Shown here: in pieces, positions 1 to 8,795 of the stretch
Layout of the letters: every line of letters begins with the position of its first letter
How positions within the stretch are numbered: the stretch's first letter is position 1
Source of the DNA: Amoebophrya sp. AT5.2
Taxonomy: Eukaryota; Sar; Dinophyceae; Syndiniales; Amoebophryaceae
Direction: 5' to 3'
Assembly (NCBI GenBank): GCA_005223375.1
Contig: RXOD01003997.1
Span: 1-32,300, forward strand
DNA: 32,300 nt
Notes under the pieces: generated by a model
Seen by the model: the letters and a program-made list of their open reading frames with translations, nothing else
Database searches by the model: none
Told to the model about the DNA's origin: nothing
Made by a program: the position numbers and the translations under genes

Positions 1-55
1 CACGCCGGCCTGCGCGTCGATTTTGACTATTTAAATCGACGCGCAGGCCGGCGTG
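1..55. repeat. perfect 23-bp inverted repeat (hairpin) at window edge
   Basis: Positions 1-23 are the exact reverse complement of 33-55, with a 9-base loop (24-32). The right arm reads in frame into the dehydrogenase exon, while the left arm and loop put a stop in that frame at 32-34. A 23-bp perfect stem does not occur by chance in 32 kb. It may be a fold-back artefact at a contig end or a real short palindromic insertion. Confidence 0.9.
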
Positions 56-1313
56 GGGGTGTTCGAGGCGGGCTGCGTGCTGGAAAAGGCGAACGAAGTT
101 TTGAACGACGAAGACCTGCTGTTCCCACTGGATCTGGGAGCAAAGGGCTCGTGCATGGTGGGCGGAAACTTGAGCACAAACGCGGGGGGACTGCGGCTAC
201 TGCGCTACGGAAACCTGCACGGAAGCTGCCTCGGAATCGAATTCGTTAAGGCGGATGGGTATATTTGATTTCGTTTCATCGCGGTTGAACTAAAAACGAT
301 GATGTGCGCTGCATGCCCAGGTCAGAAACAGGTTCGGGAGTAGTTGTGAAACTCATCCAAAATCGATTCGTTCTTGATTCTGCGGCTACAACTGTTACAG
401 CACAATCGTGGACCTTCTTTCTTTGAACAAGAAGGACAACACTGGGCTCGATTTGAAGCAGCTGCTTATCGGGGCCGAGGGCACGCTGGGCGTGATCACG
501 AAGGCGGCGATAAACTGCCCGGCCCTACCGGCCGGGCAAAATGTTCTCCTCTGCGGCGGCATGAGCTCCTTCCACGAGTGCGTGCGGGTCTTCCAGAAGG
601 CCCGGCAGGAGCTCGGCGAAATCATGTCGGCGTACGAGTTTTTCGACTCTCGCTGCCTAAAAGTCGTGAGCGAGAATCTCGCCCTGGATCCACCAGACTT
701 CCTCCGCCCGGACCCCGCCAGCACGACCTCCCTTGGCACAACAAACACGCCCTGTTTTAACGTGCTCATCGAAACCTCCGGGTCCAACACCGAGCACGAC
801 GAGGAGAAGCTCCACCATTTTATCGAGTCCGCAAACATCGCCAACGGCTCTGTGGCCGCCTCTGCGCGAGAACGGGCGGAGTTTTGGGAATTCCGCGAGC
901 GCATCGCGGAAGCGCTTCTGAAGGACGGCCACTGCTACAAGTACGACGTCTCAGTCCCGAACGTGAACGACATCTACACACTTGTCGAGGCGACGGACGC
1001 GAGACTCGCGACCGAAAACGGCGTGATACGAATCGTTGGTTACGGGCACATGGGAGATGGCAACCTGCACTTGAACGTGACGAGCAGAGCACACAATCCT
1101 GAGATCGAAGCCAAGCTAGAGCCATGGCTGTGGGAAGAGGTGCAGAGGCTCGGCGGGTCGATATCGGCGGAGCACGGGGTGGGGCTGATGAAGGTCGGCG
1201 CACTGGGGTATTCGAAACAAGAAAGCGCTGTCCGGTTGATGCAACGATTGAAAAGAGTGTTCGACCCGAACGGAATCCTCAACCCGTACAAAGTGATACC
1301 GGAAGCTTTGTAA
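35..1313 (+). CDS. D2HGDH: D-2-hydroxyglutarate dehydrogenase, mitochondrial-type (3' part, two exons)
   Basis: FAD-linked enzyme that oxidises D-2-hydroxyglutarate to 2-oxoglutarate; in other eukaryotes it is mitochondrial and passes electrons to ETF. Only the C-terminal two thirds is present. The first exon piece (35-258) has the FAD_binding_4 signature LDLGAKGS followed by GGNLSTNAGGLR and RYGNLHG. An intron at 259-400 (142 bp, gtatat...ttacag, phase 2) is removed so that KADG joins TIVDLLSLNKKDNTG. Exon 2 (401-1313, TAA) carries the FAD-oxidase C-terminal domain: IGAEGTLGVIT, VLIETSGSN, VGYGHMGDGNLHLNV and AEHGVG, ending in LNPYK. The match to animal D2HGDH is continuous, so the family call is safer than D-lactate dehydrogenase. 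The 5' end is lost at the window-edge hairpin, where the open frame starts at 35. Its acceptor lacks the following G that the other introns have. Confidence 0.93.
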
Positions 1314-2068
1314 TCAAAAGCAGAACACGAACACGTGGCGGACGAGGACGACTGCGACGAATTGCGGAAGCGCGACGCAATTCGCGATTGCACAGACTGA
1401 GATTTTGGCTAGAGCTTGGTTGATGATGAACAGAGAGATGCAGCAGCAAACGAAGTCCATCGGCAATAGCAGAACTACCGGCGCCGGACGCGGAGAAACG
1501 CGAACTAGCAAATTTAAGCAGCGCCGTGCGTCGTTTGGAAAATATTTAAATCGTAACTGACCTTGTACGCTATCATATGTCTCAAAAACTTGAAATGTAT
1601 GCGCCGCTTGCTACTTTAAGTAGGGTCGTGAATGCAGCACACCCCCACGATCATCGATCTTGGGACGACGGAAATCGGTCGAGGAGGTTGAGTGGCTGCT
1701 CCACCCTCCATCCTGCTCTGCTCCTCGGTGGCGCAATCGCGACTGACACCTTTTTTCAGACGAGAGATACATAGTTGTCCTCTCGAGCTTCCGGCGGGGA
1801 GTAGAGTGGGTCCGCCCATGCGAATGTTGGCAGCACGGTACATGAGCAAGACGAGACAGCGAGGAGGTAGACGTATGTGTTTTTAGAACAAGTGTCTGCG
1901 TCAACCGCAAGCTCCAGTAGTAGTACGATCAGAATCAATTATGACTAATTCTCAACAAGACCACCAGGACCAGTAGGAGGGCCAGCGTCGAAGAAGCAGA
2001 AGTGAGGGTAGGAGTCAAACTTCTTTGTGTACTGTACAGACACCCCGACGTCGACAGCTCAGCACATC
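1314..2068. other. intergenic, no gene seen
   Basis: Between the D2HGDH stop and the Rieske start I see only short overlapping frames without coding character. A TGATGATGA string near 1420 looks like a snoRNA C box, but no D box lies at a suitable distance. No repeats or RNA genes were recognised. Confidence 0.5.
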
Positions 2069-3766
2069 ATGTTTAGCTTTGGCGGAGCTGGTACTCCCGC
2101 GATCGCGGAAAATGACGACGACGAGGATATGGAGGACGCCAGAGAGGGTGACGACTCCGAGATAACAGACGACTCCAATCAAGAGCATCCCGCCATCGCT
2201 GGCGAAGATGGATTCGAGCCCGTTGCGACGATGCGGGAGCTCAATTACGCGGAGTCGGACCGCGTCCACCGGCGCTTACGGAGCGGGCGATACGTAACCG
2301 TCGTCCGCCACGAGGGCGACTACTACTGCATCGACAGCAACTGCTACCACATGGGCGGGCCGCTTGGAGCGGGAGATATCGAGGACGTGAAAGTGCCTTG
2401 CAGTCTTGGCAGTGCAGCCTCAGGAGCAGCTGCTTCGTCATCATCCTCATCGTCCGGGGGAAATAAGTCGTTCGGCAGTACGTTGGGAGGCCTGGCAGGC
2501 TCGCTCTTCAGCGGAGGTGGTGCGAACGAGAGTGAGCAAGCGGCGTCTGGCGCGAGAAGTGCCGCAGCGACTTCGTCAGCTGCGTCGAACATGACAGCGG
2601 GTGCAGGAGCACCTTGTTCATTGCCAGCGACCACGAGAAACGACGCTACCATTCTATGTCCATGGCACTACCACCGCATTTCCCTCACAACTGGGCGTAA
2701 GTATACCGAATCGGTGAAACCCGTGAAGGACCCAGCGACAGGCGCGATGCAGATGAAACGCTGCGGTTTGCAGGAAAGCAGCGCAATATTTCAGCAGGTG
2801 CACGAGGTGCGGATAATACAACTGCGTCAATCTCAACAGTCAGCAATCGGGAATAAAAACGACTTCGACGACGCTTGGGTGTGCGTTCGAGAAACACCGG
2901 ATGGCGCAGCGTCCACCTCGATGTTGTCAACCGCTGCCAGTAGCATAATGGGAGCGTTCGGCGTTGGCCGGGGAAAGGCGCCCGCGGTAGTAGTGAAGGA
3001 GAACCCCTACGCGTTTGACGAACAATGCGCCGTGAACCTTACCGCGTCAAAACCGGCACAGGTGCACTCGCGAAGCGGACACGTTTTTCAGCAGGGGCAG
3101 ATGGAGGGAGGAGAGGCCAGCACTTGGGAAGGAGGAGAACAACTACGAGCAGAGCCTCCCCCGCATACGCAACAGCAGAGTGCAACGAGCGGGCTCGGTC
3201 CGGTTTCGGCAGGCGTGCGGCTTGGAATATCGAGCGCCGCGCCTTCGCGTGGCGGCTCTGGTAGACTACTAGTGCCTCGTGGTCCGGGCGCACGTGGAGG
3301 CGACCTGCGTCCACCATTTACAGGAGGTACTAGTAGTAGCACGGGGCCCGGGCCTGGGTCCAATAAACTCCCTCGTGTGCCTGGATTTTTCGCCTCCCCG
3401 GCAGCGGAGACAAGCAGGAACGCAGAGGAGGGTGGTCCCGGCTATTCTTTCACTTCAACATCAGGAGCAGGGCGGTCAGGAGCAAGCAGCGTCAGCGAAA
3501 TGCAAGAAATCGGTGAAAGCGATGAGAGCGTAGAGGACCCAGTTTTCCAATCGCTCCGCGACACCTCCGCGCGCATGGACATAGCAGATGATAGAAGGAG
3601 CGTTAGCGATTCCAGCAAAAATGCAGCCACACCCGTCGAAAGCCGCAGCATTCTGGAAAGAACGGATTCGAAAAACAAAAGACACATAGATCATCCGTCC
3701 GCAACCGGGGGCGCACCACCCGGATCGGAGTACGTACAACTATCGACAAAGCGACCCAAAATCTAA
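2069..3766 (+). CDS. Rieske [2Fe-2S] domain protein, RFESD-like
   Basis: About 565 residues from ATG 2069; an in-frame ATG at 2027 would add 14. After an acidic N-terminus, a Rieske fold starts near residue 50 (FEPVATMRELN). The two cluster-binding motifs are C-Y-H at residue 92 (CYHMGGPL then GDIED) and C-P-W-H at residue 197, followed by HRISLTTGRKY. GDIED, CPWH and the LTTG turn resemble the soluble vertebrate RFESD protein more than ring-hydroxylating dioxygenases; no catalytic iron domain follows. The function of RFESD proteins is unclear, probably electron transfer. Two things are odd. The two motifs are about 105 residues apart instead of about 23, because of a Ser/Ala/Gly-rich insert. 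And roughly 300 residues after the domain are low-complexity and probably disordered. The insert might be an unrecognised in-frame intron. Confidence 0.8.
   Translation: MFSFGGAGTPAIAENDDDEDMEDAREGDDSEITDDSNQEHPAIAGEDGFEPVATMRELNYAESDRVHRRLRSGRYVTVVRHEGDYYCIDSNCYHMGGPLGAGDIEDVKVPCSLGSAASGAAASSSSSSSGGNKSFGSTLGGLAGSLFSGGGANESEQAASGARSAAATSSAASNMTAGAGAPCSLPATTRNDATILCPWHYHRISLTTGRKYTESVKPVKDPATGAMQMKRCGLQESSAIFQQVHEVRIIQLRQSQQSAIGNKNDFDDAWVCVRETPDGAASTSMLSTAASSIMGAFGVGRGKAPAVVVKENPYAFDEQCAVNLTASKPAQVHSRSGHVFQQGQMEGGEASTWEGGEQLRAEPPPHTQQQSATSGLGPVSAGVRLGISSAAPSRGGSGRLLVPRGPGARGGDLRPPFTGGTSSSTGPGPGSNKLPRVPGFFASPAAETSRNAEEGGPGYSFTSTSGAGRSGASSVSEMQEIGESDESVEDPVFQSLRDTSARMDIADDRRSVSDSSKNAATPVESRSILERTDSKNKRHIDHPSATGGAPPGSEYVQLSTKRPKI
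2399..2627 (+). other. low-complexity insert inside the Rieske domain, or in-frame intron
   Basis: Ser/Ala/Gly-rich segment (runs of A and S, then SFGSTLGGLAGSLFSGGG) between the two cluster motifs. The tetrapeptide PCSL occurs at both ends (codons from 2396 and 2612, 216 bp apart), and CCTTG repeats at DNA level. Removing 2403-2627 (gtcttg...ttgccag, 225 bp, in phase) would join VPC to TTRNDATILCPWH and bring the motif spacing to about 29 residues. The donor is weak, and Ser/Ala-rich inserts are common in this window, for example in CWC15. Confidence 0.5.
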
Positions 3767-4184
3767 AAGGTGGCACGCTAAGTTACACATGAAGGCGACA
3801 CGATTTGCCCGCGATATCTGGCCTTCGGGAGCGAGTGAAACATCGAAAGAATCTAAAGACACGCGCTTTGCCCCATCACTTGGGAGCACTTGCGGCTGCG
3901 GCGTAGACGAGGAGATACACAACGTCAACGATGACGACGAGTGGTTTCATAGTGTTTTTCTGTTTCGCGACGCGTTTCGATTTCTTTTCCACGACAACTA
4001 ACATCGACCGCGCCCCCACCCGACCAAAGAGCGGCGTTCTGCGCACAGACACGAATACGGCTGGCTGTGCTAAAGTGCTGCGATCGGTCCCAGGAGAATC
4101 GCGCCGAAAACTACCGCTGCCACCGCGCAAGATTGACAGAGAGGGTCGCGAAGAGCAGGTTCTCGTGGCTCTGTCGTGACATCA

Positions 4185-4428
4185 GATCAAGTCAATACAC
4201 TCACAGATCTGCGGCTCCTGCAAATCTAAATCGGTTTCGGTCTCCCACCTGACGACGTGATTGTGGAAGGTTAGTTTCGTCCCGATCTTCCACGACTGCT
4301 CAGCTGAATACTTGTGATCTGATCCTCTTTTCTCGGTCTAACCGTGACTGATTTATTGTTCGTGTCTAAAGATCATGATCCATCTCTCCGTGCGATCCCG
4401 ATCCCCAATGGCTATATGATCTACGATC
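4185..4428. promoter_or_regulatory. GATC cluster upstream of eL13
   Basis: Eleven GATC tetramers start at 4185, 4206, 4284, 4316, 4321, 4371, 4377, 4394, 4400, 4418 and 4425. About one is expected in 244 bp. The cluster lies 192-435 bp before the eL13 ATG. A second cluster of the same size and distance precedes eS26, which suggests a shared ribosomal protein promoter element, but no function is shown. Confidence 0.5.
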
Positions 4429-4439
4429 GAACTGCTTCG

Positions 4440-4458
4440 AAGAGTATAGGATACTCTT
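4440..4458. repeat. 8-bp inverted repeat with 3-base spacer
   Basis: AAGAGTAT, spacer agg, ATACTCTT. It sits just after the GATC cluster and about 165 bp before the eL13 start, where a dimeric regulator could bind. It could also be chance. Confidence 0.45.
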
Positions 4459-4516
4459 TGATGTCTTCTCCGATATTGCAAGTAGAACTTACCCCTTTCT
4501 CCACCCCACTCACATT

Positions 4517-4551
4517 CTAAACTTACATTACACTCCTACCATCGCCCCAGG
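4517..4551 (+). promoter_or_regulatory. acceptor-like site in eL13 leader
   Basis: CTAAAC branch-like sequence, a C/T/A-rich tract and CCCCAG|GGA with AG at 4549-4550, 69 bases before the ATG. The eS26 leader has the same arrangement (CTAAAA, then TTCCAG|GGA, 61 bases before its ATG). This fits a spliced-leader trans-splice acceptor or a 5'UTR intron end. Confidence 0.4.
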
Positions 4552-4619
4552 GAACCTTTGCAAGAGGGTTGACAGTAGATTCTAGCTGGTAGCACCTCCC
4601 AGATCGGTAGCAGAACAAG

Positions 4620-5792
4620 ATGGCAGTCCGCGGCAACAACGTGATCCCCAACAACCACTTTCGCAAGTGGTGGCAGAAGTACGTCCGCACCTGGTTCAAC
4701 CAGGCCGGCCGCAAGAAGACCCGCCGCAACGCCCGTGAGGCCAAGAAGGCTAAGATCGCGCCCCGCCCGCTGGGTCTCCTGCGTCCCGCCGTGCACCCGC
4801 CGACCGTCCGCTACAACTTCAAGCTGCGCGCCGGACGCGGCTTTACCCTGGAGGAGCTGAAGAAGGCTGGTATGCACATTTTTTGCTCGCTCTTCAGACC
4901 GTTCTTGACAAAGGTGATATAAGTATAGTATGTATAGATTCTATAAAGAACGAATAACATATTACGGATTACTACACGAAGGAGGTAGAGTGAGCATCGG
5001 AGCCTGCTTTTGGAAATCCGATAGGAAGACACAGCCACTTCTACTCTAGTTGCCACGAGAGCAAAACGCAAATAAACGACAGCGACTGTCACTTTTAGTC
5101 GAACTCGAAACTTCCTCGAACGATCTGTAATCTAGTGGATTCTAAACGCGACAGCCAGAGCCATACGCATACGCACACTTTTAAATATAACCACAACTTG
5201 AAATACCAGGCGTCGCCCGCAAGAAGGCCCAGTCCATCGGCATTGCCGTTGACCACCGCCGCAAGAACAAGTCCCAGGAGAGCTTGGACGAGAACGTCGC
5301 CCGCCTCCAGGAGTACCTCTCCAAGGTGATGATCATGCCGCGCAAGGGCAAGGCAAAGAAGGGTGACACCCCGAAGGCCGAGCTGGAGGTACTACTTTAT
5401 CTATTTTCTTGTTCTTCTCAACTGACGATTCTTGCCTAAAGCTACACTCAACTTCGGTGAAGAACTCGTGCTAGAACTGGACCTGCCAGCTTTTGCTGGA
5501 CATGAGACAGACGTGCTGCAGAGGGAGAGCCAGATTCATTGGTTCCATTTTTCGATATCGATGTCCAACACCTGTATAACTTCCACCACAGGGTGCCAAG
5601 CTCGCAGCCACGTGCAAGTCCGTCCTTCCGATCAAGAAGCCGGAGCTCCGCGTGAAGGCCCGCGCCATCTCGGCTGAGGAGAAGGCCTCCTCCGCCTACA
5701 AGATCCTGCGGAAGGCTCGCGTCGACAAGAAGATGTTCGGCCGCCGCCTCAAGCGCGCCGGGGAAAAGGAGTCCGCCAAGAAAGAGAAGTAA
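4620..5792 (+). CDS. RPL13: 60S ribosomal protein eL13, three exons
   Basis: Structural protein of the large cytosolic ribosomal subunit. Exons are 4620-4869, 5210-5388 and 5592-5792, giving 630 nt and 209 residues, the normal eL13 length. Intron 1 (4870-5209, 340 bp, gtatgc...taccag, phase 1) and intron 2 (5389-5591, 203 bp, gtacta...caccacag, phase 0) both end AG|G. Exon 1 has [37 protein letters not shown] and the [12 protein letters not shown] signature. Exon 2 has [13 protein letters not shown], and exon 3 ends in a Lys-rich tail. The [10 protein letters not shown] version is typical of alveolates and relatives. The start is the first ATG, with leader AAGATGG. I saw no snoRNA in either intron. 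Upstream elements resemble those of eS26, so the two genes are probably co-regulated. Confidence 0.97.
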
Positions 5793-6607
5793 ACTCGTTC
5801 TTCGTGATCATGTTCCACCGGGGAAAAACATGACGAGGATCCATGTGGAGAACTTCTGAAGATTTGCGGCTATGCCACTGCTACTGATGCGCTGATTCTG
5901 TGACCTACGAAGGTGAGGTGGATTTTGAGAGTATCGAGATCTGGGCCGAGGATGGGAACTCTCGAGTCGCGGACAGATCCCGCTCTTGGATGATGCTCGC
6001 CAGATGGGCCTATCGTTGGACCTTAAAACCTGCTGCTAAACGAAGGGAAACCAGTATTCGAATCTACCGAAAACCTGTCAGGACAGTCTCGCGCTGTCCT
6101 CCACAGCCCGCTCTCACTGAGAGCGGCGATATTTTGGTTGCGCGCAACAGTGCGCTGTTCTCATTCTTCTGCAGCTTTCTCCTGCAACCGTTGTGAATCC
6201 CTTCATGAAAACGTATGGATAGCTCCAGCCATACCCGTCGGTACATCTACTGGCAGTCTCGTCTGAATGACGAAATCGGATTTGACGTACGCTCGCTCTG
6301 CTTTCCGTCGCATACCATCCTCGTCGCGAAAACGTCGGTATCGTTTTTTCCGTCTACTCTCTGCATGCTTGCACAAACCGTCTGAATTCTGCGTCAGTAT
6401 TCTCTTCTACGATATGAGTGTCCTCTGTACTCGCTCAAAAACAACCTCCGCTTGCTGTATTTTCGCTGTCTTCCCCACGACGCCACCACAACCACAGGCC
6501 CCAAGCCTTGTCAAAGCCCCCAGTACACTTTGTTTGTTCAGGATCGACAAAAACAATTCACGGTATATCTTTTCCATACCCGCCTAGACAGAGGCAGCAA
6601 GAACAAG
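5793..6607. other. intergenic, nothing recognised
   Basis: About 815 bp between eL13 and the cytochrome b5 gene. The frames here lack family motifs and look like chance ORFs. The first 200 bp contain four GATC sites, but no cluster comparable with those upstream of the ribosomal protein genes. Confidence 0.5.
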
Positions 6608-7517
6608 ATGGGAGAGCCGGCGCTTCCGCCAGGTCAAAAGTGGTACACGATGGAGGAGGTAGTTATTTCTGACCTGAGATTTGCTTTTGTTTCTTGATTC
6701 AATGGTAGCTGCTTACGTCGATCATGCATTGATTTCCATCCTCGCTCAGGTAGCGCCGCACAACAAGGAGAATGACGCGTGGGTGGTGATCAAGGGGAAT
6801 GTTGCCAACGTGACCCACTTCCTCAAGGTTCATCCTGGCGGCAAGGCCATCCTGCTCGCAAACTCCGGCACCGACCCAACCGCCATGTTCTTGACCATCC
6901 ACCCGCCCGGAACCTTCGAAAAGCACGGCATGGACAAAGTGATTGGTATTTTTTTCGGATCTGCAGCATCTAGTTAGAGTTACATACAACTACAGCTTCA
7001 ATGTCGTGAATGTCGTCGATCGCTTCCGCATGATATATTGTTGTACAATTCCAGGTAAGATCAAGGGATGGGTTCCGCCACCAGACCCTGCAGAGGCCGC
7101 GGTTGATGAAGCGATCTGGATGCGAAATGAAGTGGGGGGCGGCCCAATATGGTTCCTGAAACAATGCATCAGGTATTGTTGTTAGACCACCTGCTCGAGA
7201 GAAATCGAAATGCCAGGTCGTGGTCGTGGAACGATGGATAACATCTTACACCTTCTGCTTATGCTTTGCCACTGAAAATTCAATTGGCCTGTGGCTATGC
7301 ACTCAGTTAAATACTTTCTTTTTCTTGCATGCTCAGGTACGTGTGCGGTGTGGACCGTGCTGAGCAGGAATACGGCAAAAAGATCATGGCTACCTACGGG
7401 CCACGGGACGTGCGGACGGAGCCGCACGCCGCCGCGTCCTCAGCGGAGCAGCTCCGAATCAAAAAGCGCGCAGAGGCGGTCGCGCATCAAACCGGCGCGA
7501 AGCCGCCGACACACTAG
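6608..7517 (+). CDS. small cytochrome b5 domain protein, four exons
   Basis: Heme-binding electron carrier of 181 residues. Exons are 6608-6658, 6750-6945, 7055-7172 and 7337-7517; introns of 91, 109 and 164 bp (gtagtt, gtattt and gtattg donors, all AG|GTA at the 3' side). The domain runs from about residue 10 (YTMEEVAPHN) to 95. Axial heme ligands are the His of HPGG and the His of TIHPPG, 23 residues further on, the same spacing as in flavocytochrome b2 and nitrate reductase b5 domains; the domain ends with VIGKIKGW. The C-terminal 80 residues (PPPDPAEAAVDEAIW, YVCGVDRAEQEYGKK, Ala-rich end) are unrecognised and contain no clear membrane anchor, so the protein is probably soluble. No partner oxidoreductase domain is fused. 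The ATG at 6608 directly precedes the domain. Confidence 0.87.
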
Positions 7518-8795
7518 GTTTCTCGAATGGGATACTGTGAAGTATGATGCTGTAACATCGATTGATGACGATAGAGGAAGGTTTTGTAGATGTAGTAGCT
7601 TATGACTCATTGGATTTTTGTATTTGAACGAAAAGGTATTTGTAGAGATAGGTGGTTCGTCGAAGCGGAAATTTACGGCAGCAGCGGGCGGGCACCAGCT
7701 TGTTTTCCGCAGATGAAGGGAAAACAAAAGTGAAGCCGTCGACAAATTTCAAAATGCGCCTTACAGCCATTACGATTACAGCTTCGCAAAAAGGTACCCA
7801 GCTTCTCGTGTTTGACGGGAGCATCACGGAAAATAATGGTGGGCGAAAATAGGGGGTGCTCTAGACCATGTCCACCAGAAGGAGAAGTGCGTAATTATCA
7901 ATACCATTACCAACCCAAATACAAATTAATAAAACACCCCTATCCGTATCCCCACCCTATTTGAGTTTTCTCTTGCAAGGCAGAAGATCTCAAGTATCGA
8001 TGCTCCGGTGGTGACGTAGGCAACTGTTGTGCTTAACCGTTGAACTCGAGTCGAATCGACGGTGTTAACGGAGGCCTTATCTGAAAGCGCAACGTCAACA
8101 AGGCGAAGGAGCAGAAACGATCAGCCATTATCGGCGATCTTCAGAAAGGATATTCAGACCACTGTAAATGACCAGAGAACAAGAAGGTATTCATTCTTGA
8201 GGACAACATTTTGCGGTCTTAAATATTTGCGGTCAAGGAGCTGCGCTCAACATCTTCCAACGAAAACAACAGACCAGATTAACACCGCAGCACTGACCAT
8301 CAGCACCTGCACCCGTGATGCAGTCAATTAGGCTGGGTTGTTGAGTGTGATCTATGCCCTATTATGTTGTCGCCGCGGCGCATCTGATTCCGAGTTTATG
8401 AAGTACAATTGTTCACCACCAGTTCAGATTAGTCGGTTCGATCGCATGGAAGCTCACCCAAAAATGCGGAAGATCACGGTTTTCACAGGGGTGGTGGGAT
8501 GGTGTCCGATAGCTGCTGCAGATGAAAACACCGCTAGAAAAGCCAGCTATTTTGACAAGAATCATGAGTAGGGTCGGGCGATGCGAGGCACCTTCAGCTT
8601 TTTCATCATACAAACGCTCTACCCTGCATACAAACATTCTCCAGTGATGAAACTTGTGGAATTATTAATGTAGCTTGAAGTGTTGAGCGTGGGTTTGAGC
8701 ACCGGCAAGGGACGACATTCATAGCGTAAAGGAGTTCGTGGAAGAATTCGCTTTTAGCACCTGCTCCGCCTGCACTAGAAGCGAAGCATAGAAGG
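7518..8795. other. intergenic, nothing recognised
   Basis: About 1.28 kb of moderately AT-rich sequence. Frames of 60-90 codons have no motifs. GGTTCGATCG at about 8435 resembles a tRNA B box, but no cloverleaf can be drawn around it. C-box-like strings near 7560 and 8645 lack D boxes. Confidence 0.5.

Larger units (their letters stand above)
3767..4619. other. intergenic; upstream region of eL13
   Basis: No convincing coding frame. The distal half is unremarkable. The part from about 4185 contains a dense GATC cluster, a palindrome and an acceptor-like site, each listed separately. Confidence 0.6.

Noticed and set aside
517..537. 8-bp stem GCCCGGCC/GGCCGGGC in D2HGDH exon 2
   Set aside because: A stem of this length is expected by chance in 32 kb of GC-rich DNA, and the encoded residues align with the family without insertion.
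1419..1560. C-box-like TGATGATGA with a CTGA at 1556
   Set aside because: The spacing of about 135 bases is too long for a standard C/D snoRNA, and there is no C'/D' pair or intron context.
2069..3766. Rieske protein as an aromatic-ring dioxygenase or complex III subunit
   Set aside because: No catalytic iron-binding domain or transmembrane anchor; motif spacing and GDIED/CPWH/LTTG fit RFESD-type proteins.
4870..5591. snoRNAs in the eL13 introns
   Set aside because: Ribosomal protein introns often host them, but no C-box/D-box pair or clear H/ACA structure was found.
7558..7570. C-box-like TTGATGA after the cytochrome b5 gene
   Set aside because: No D box CTGA within 100 bases.
8431..8445. 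tRNA B-box-like GGTTCGATCG
   Set aside because: No acceptor, D or anticodon stems can be formed around it on either strand.
8643..8651. Consensus C box GTGATGA upstream of CWC15
   Set aside because: No D box before the CWC15 start codon.
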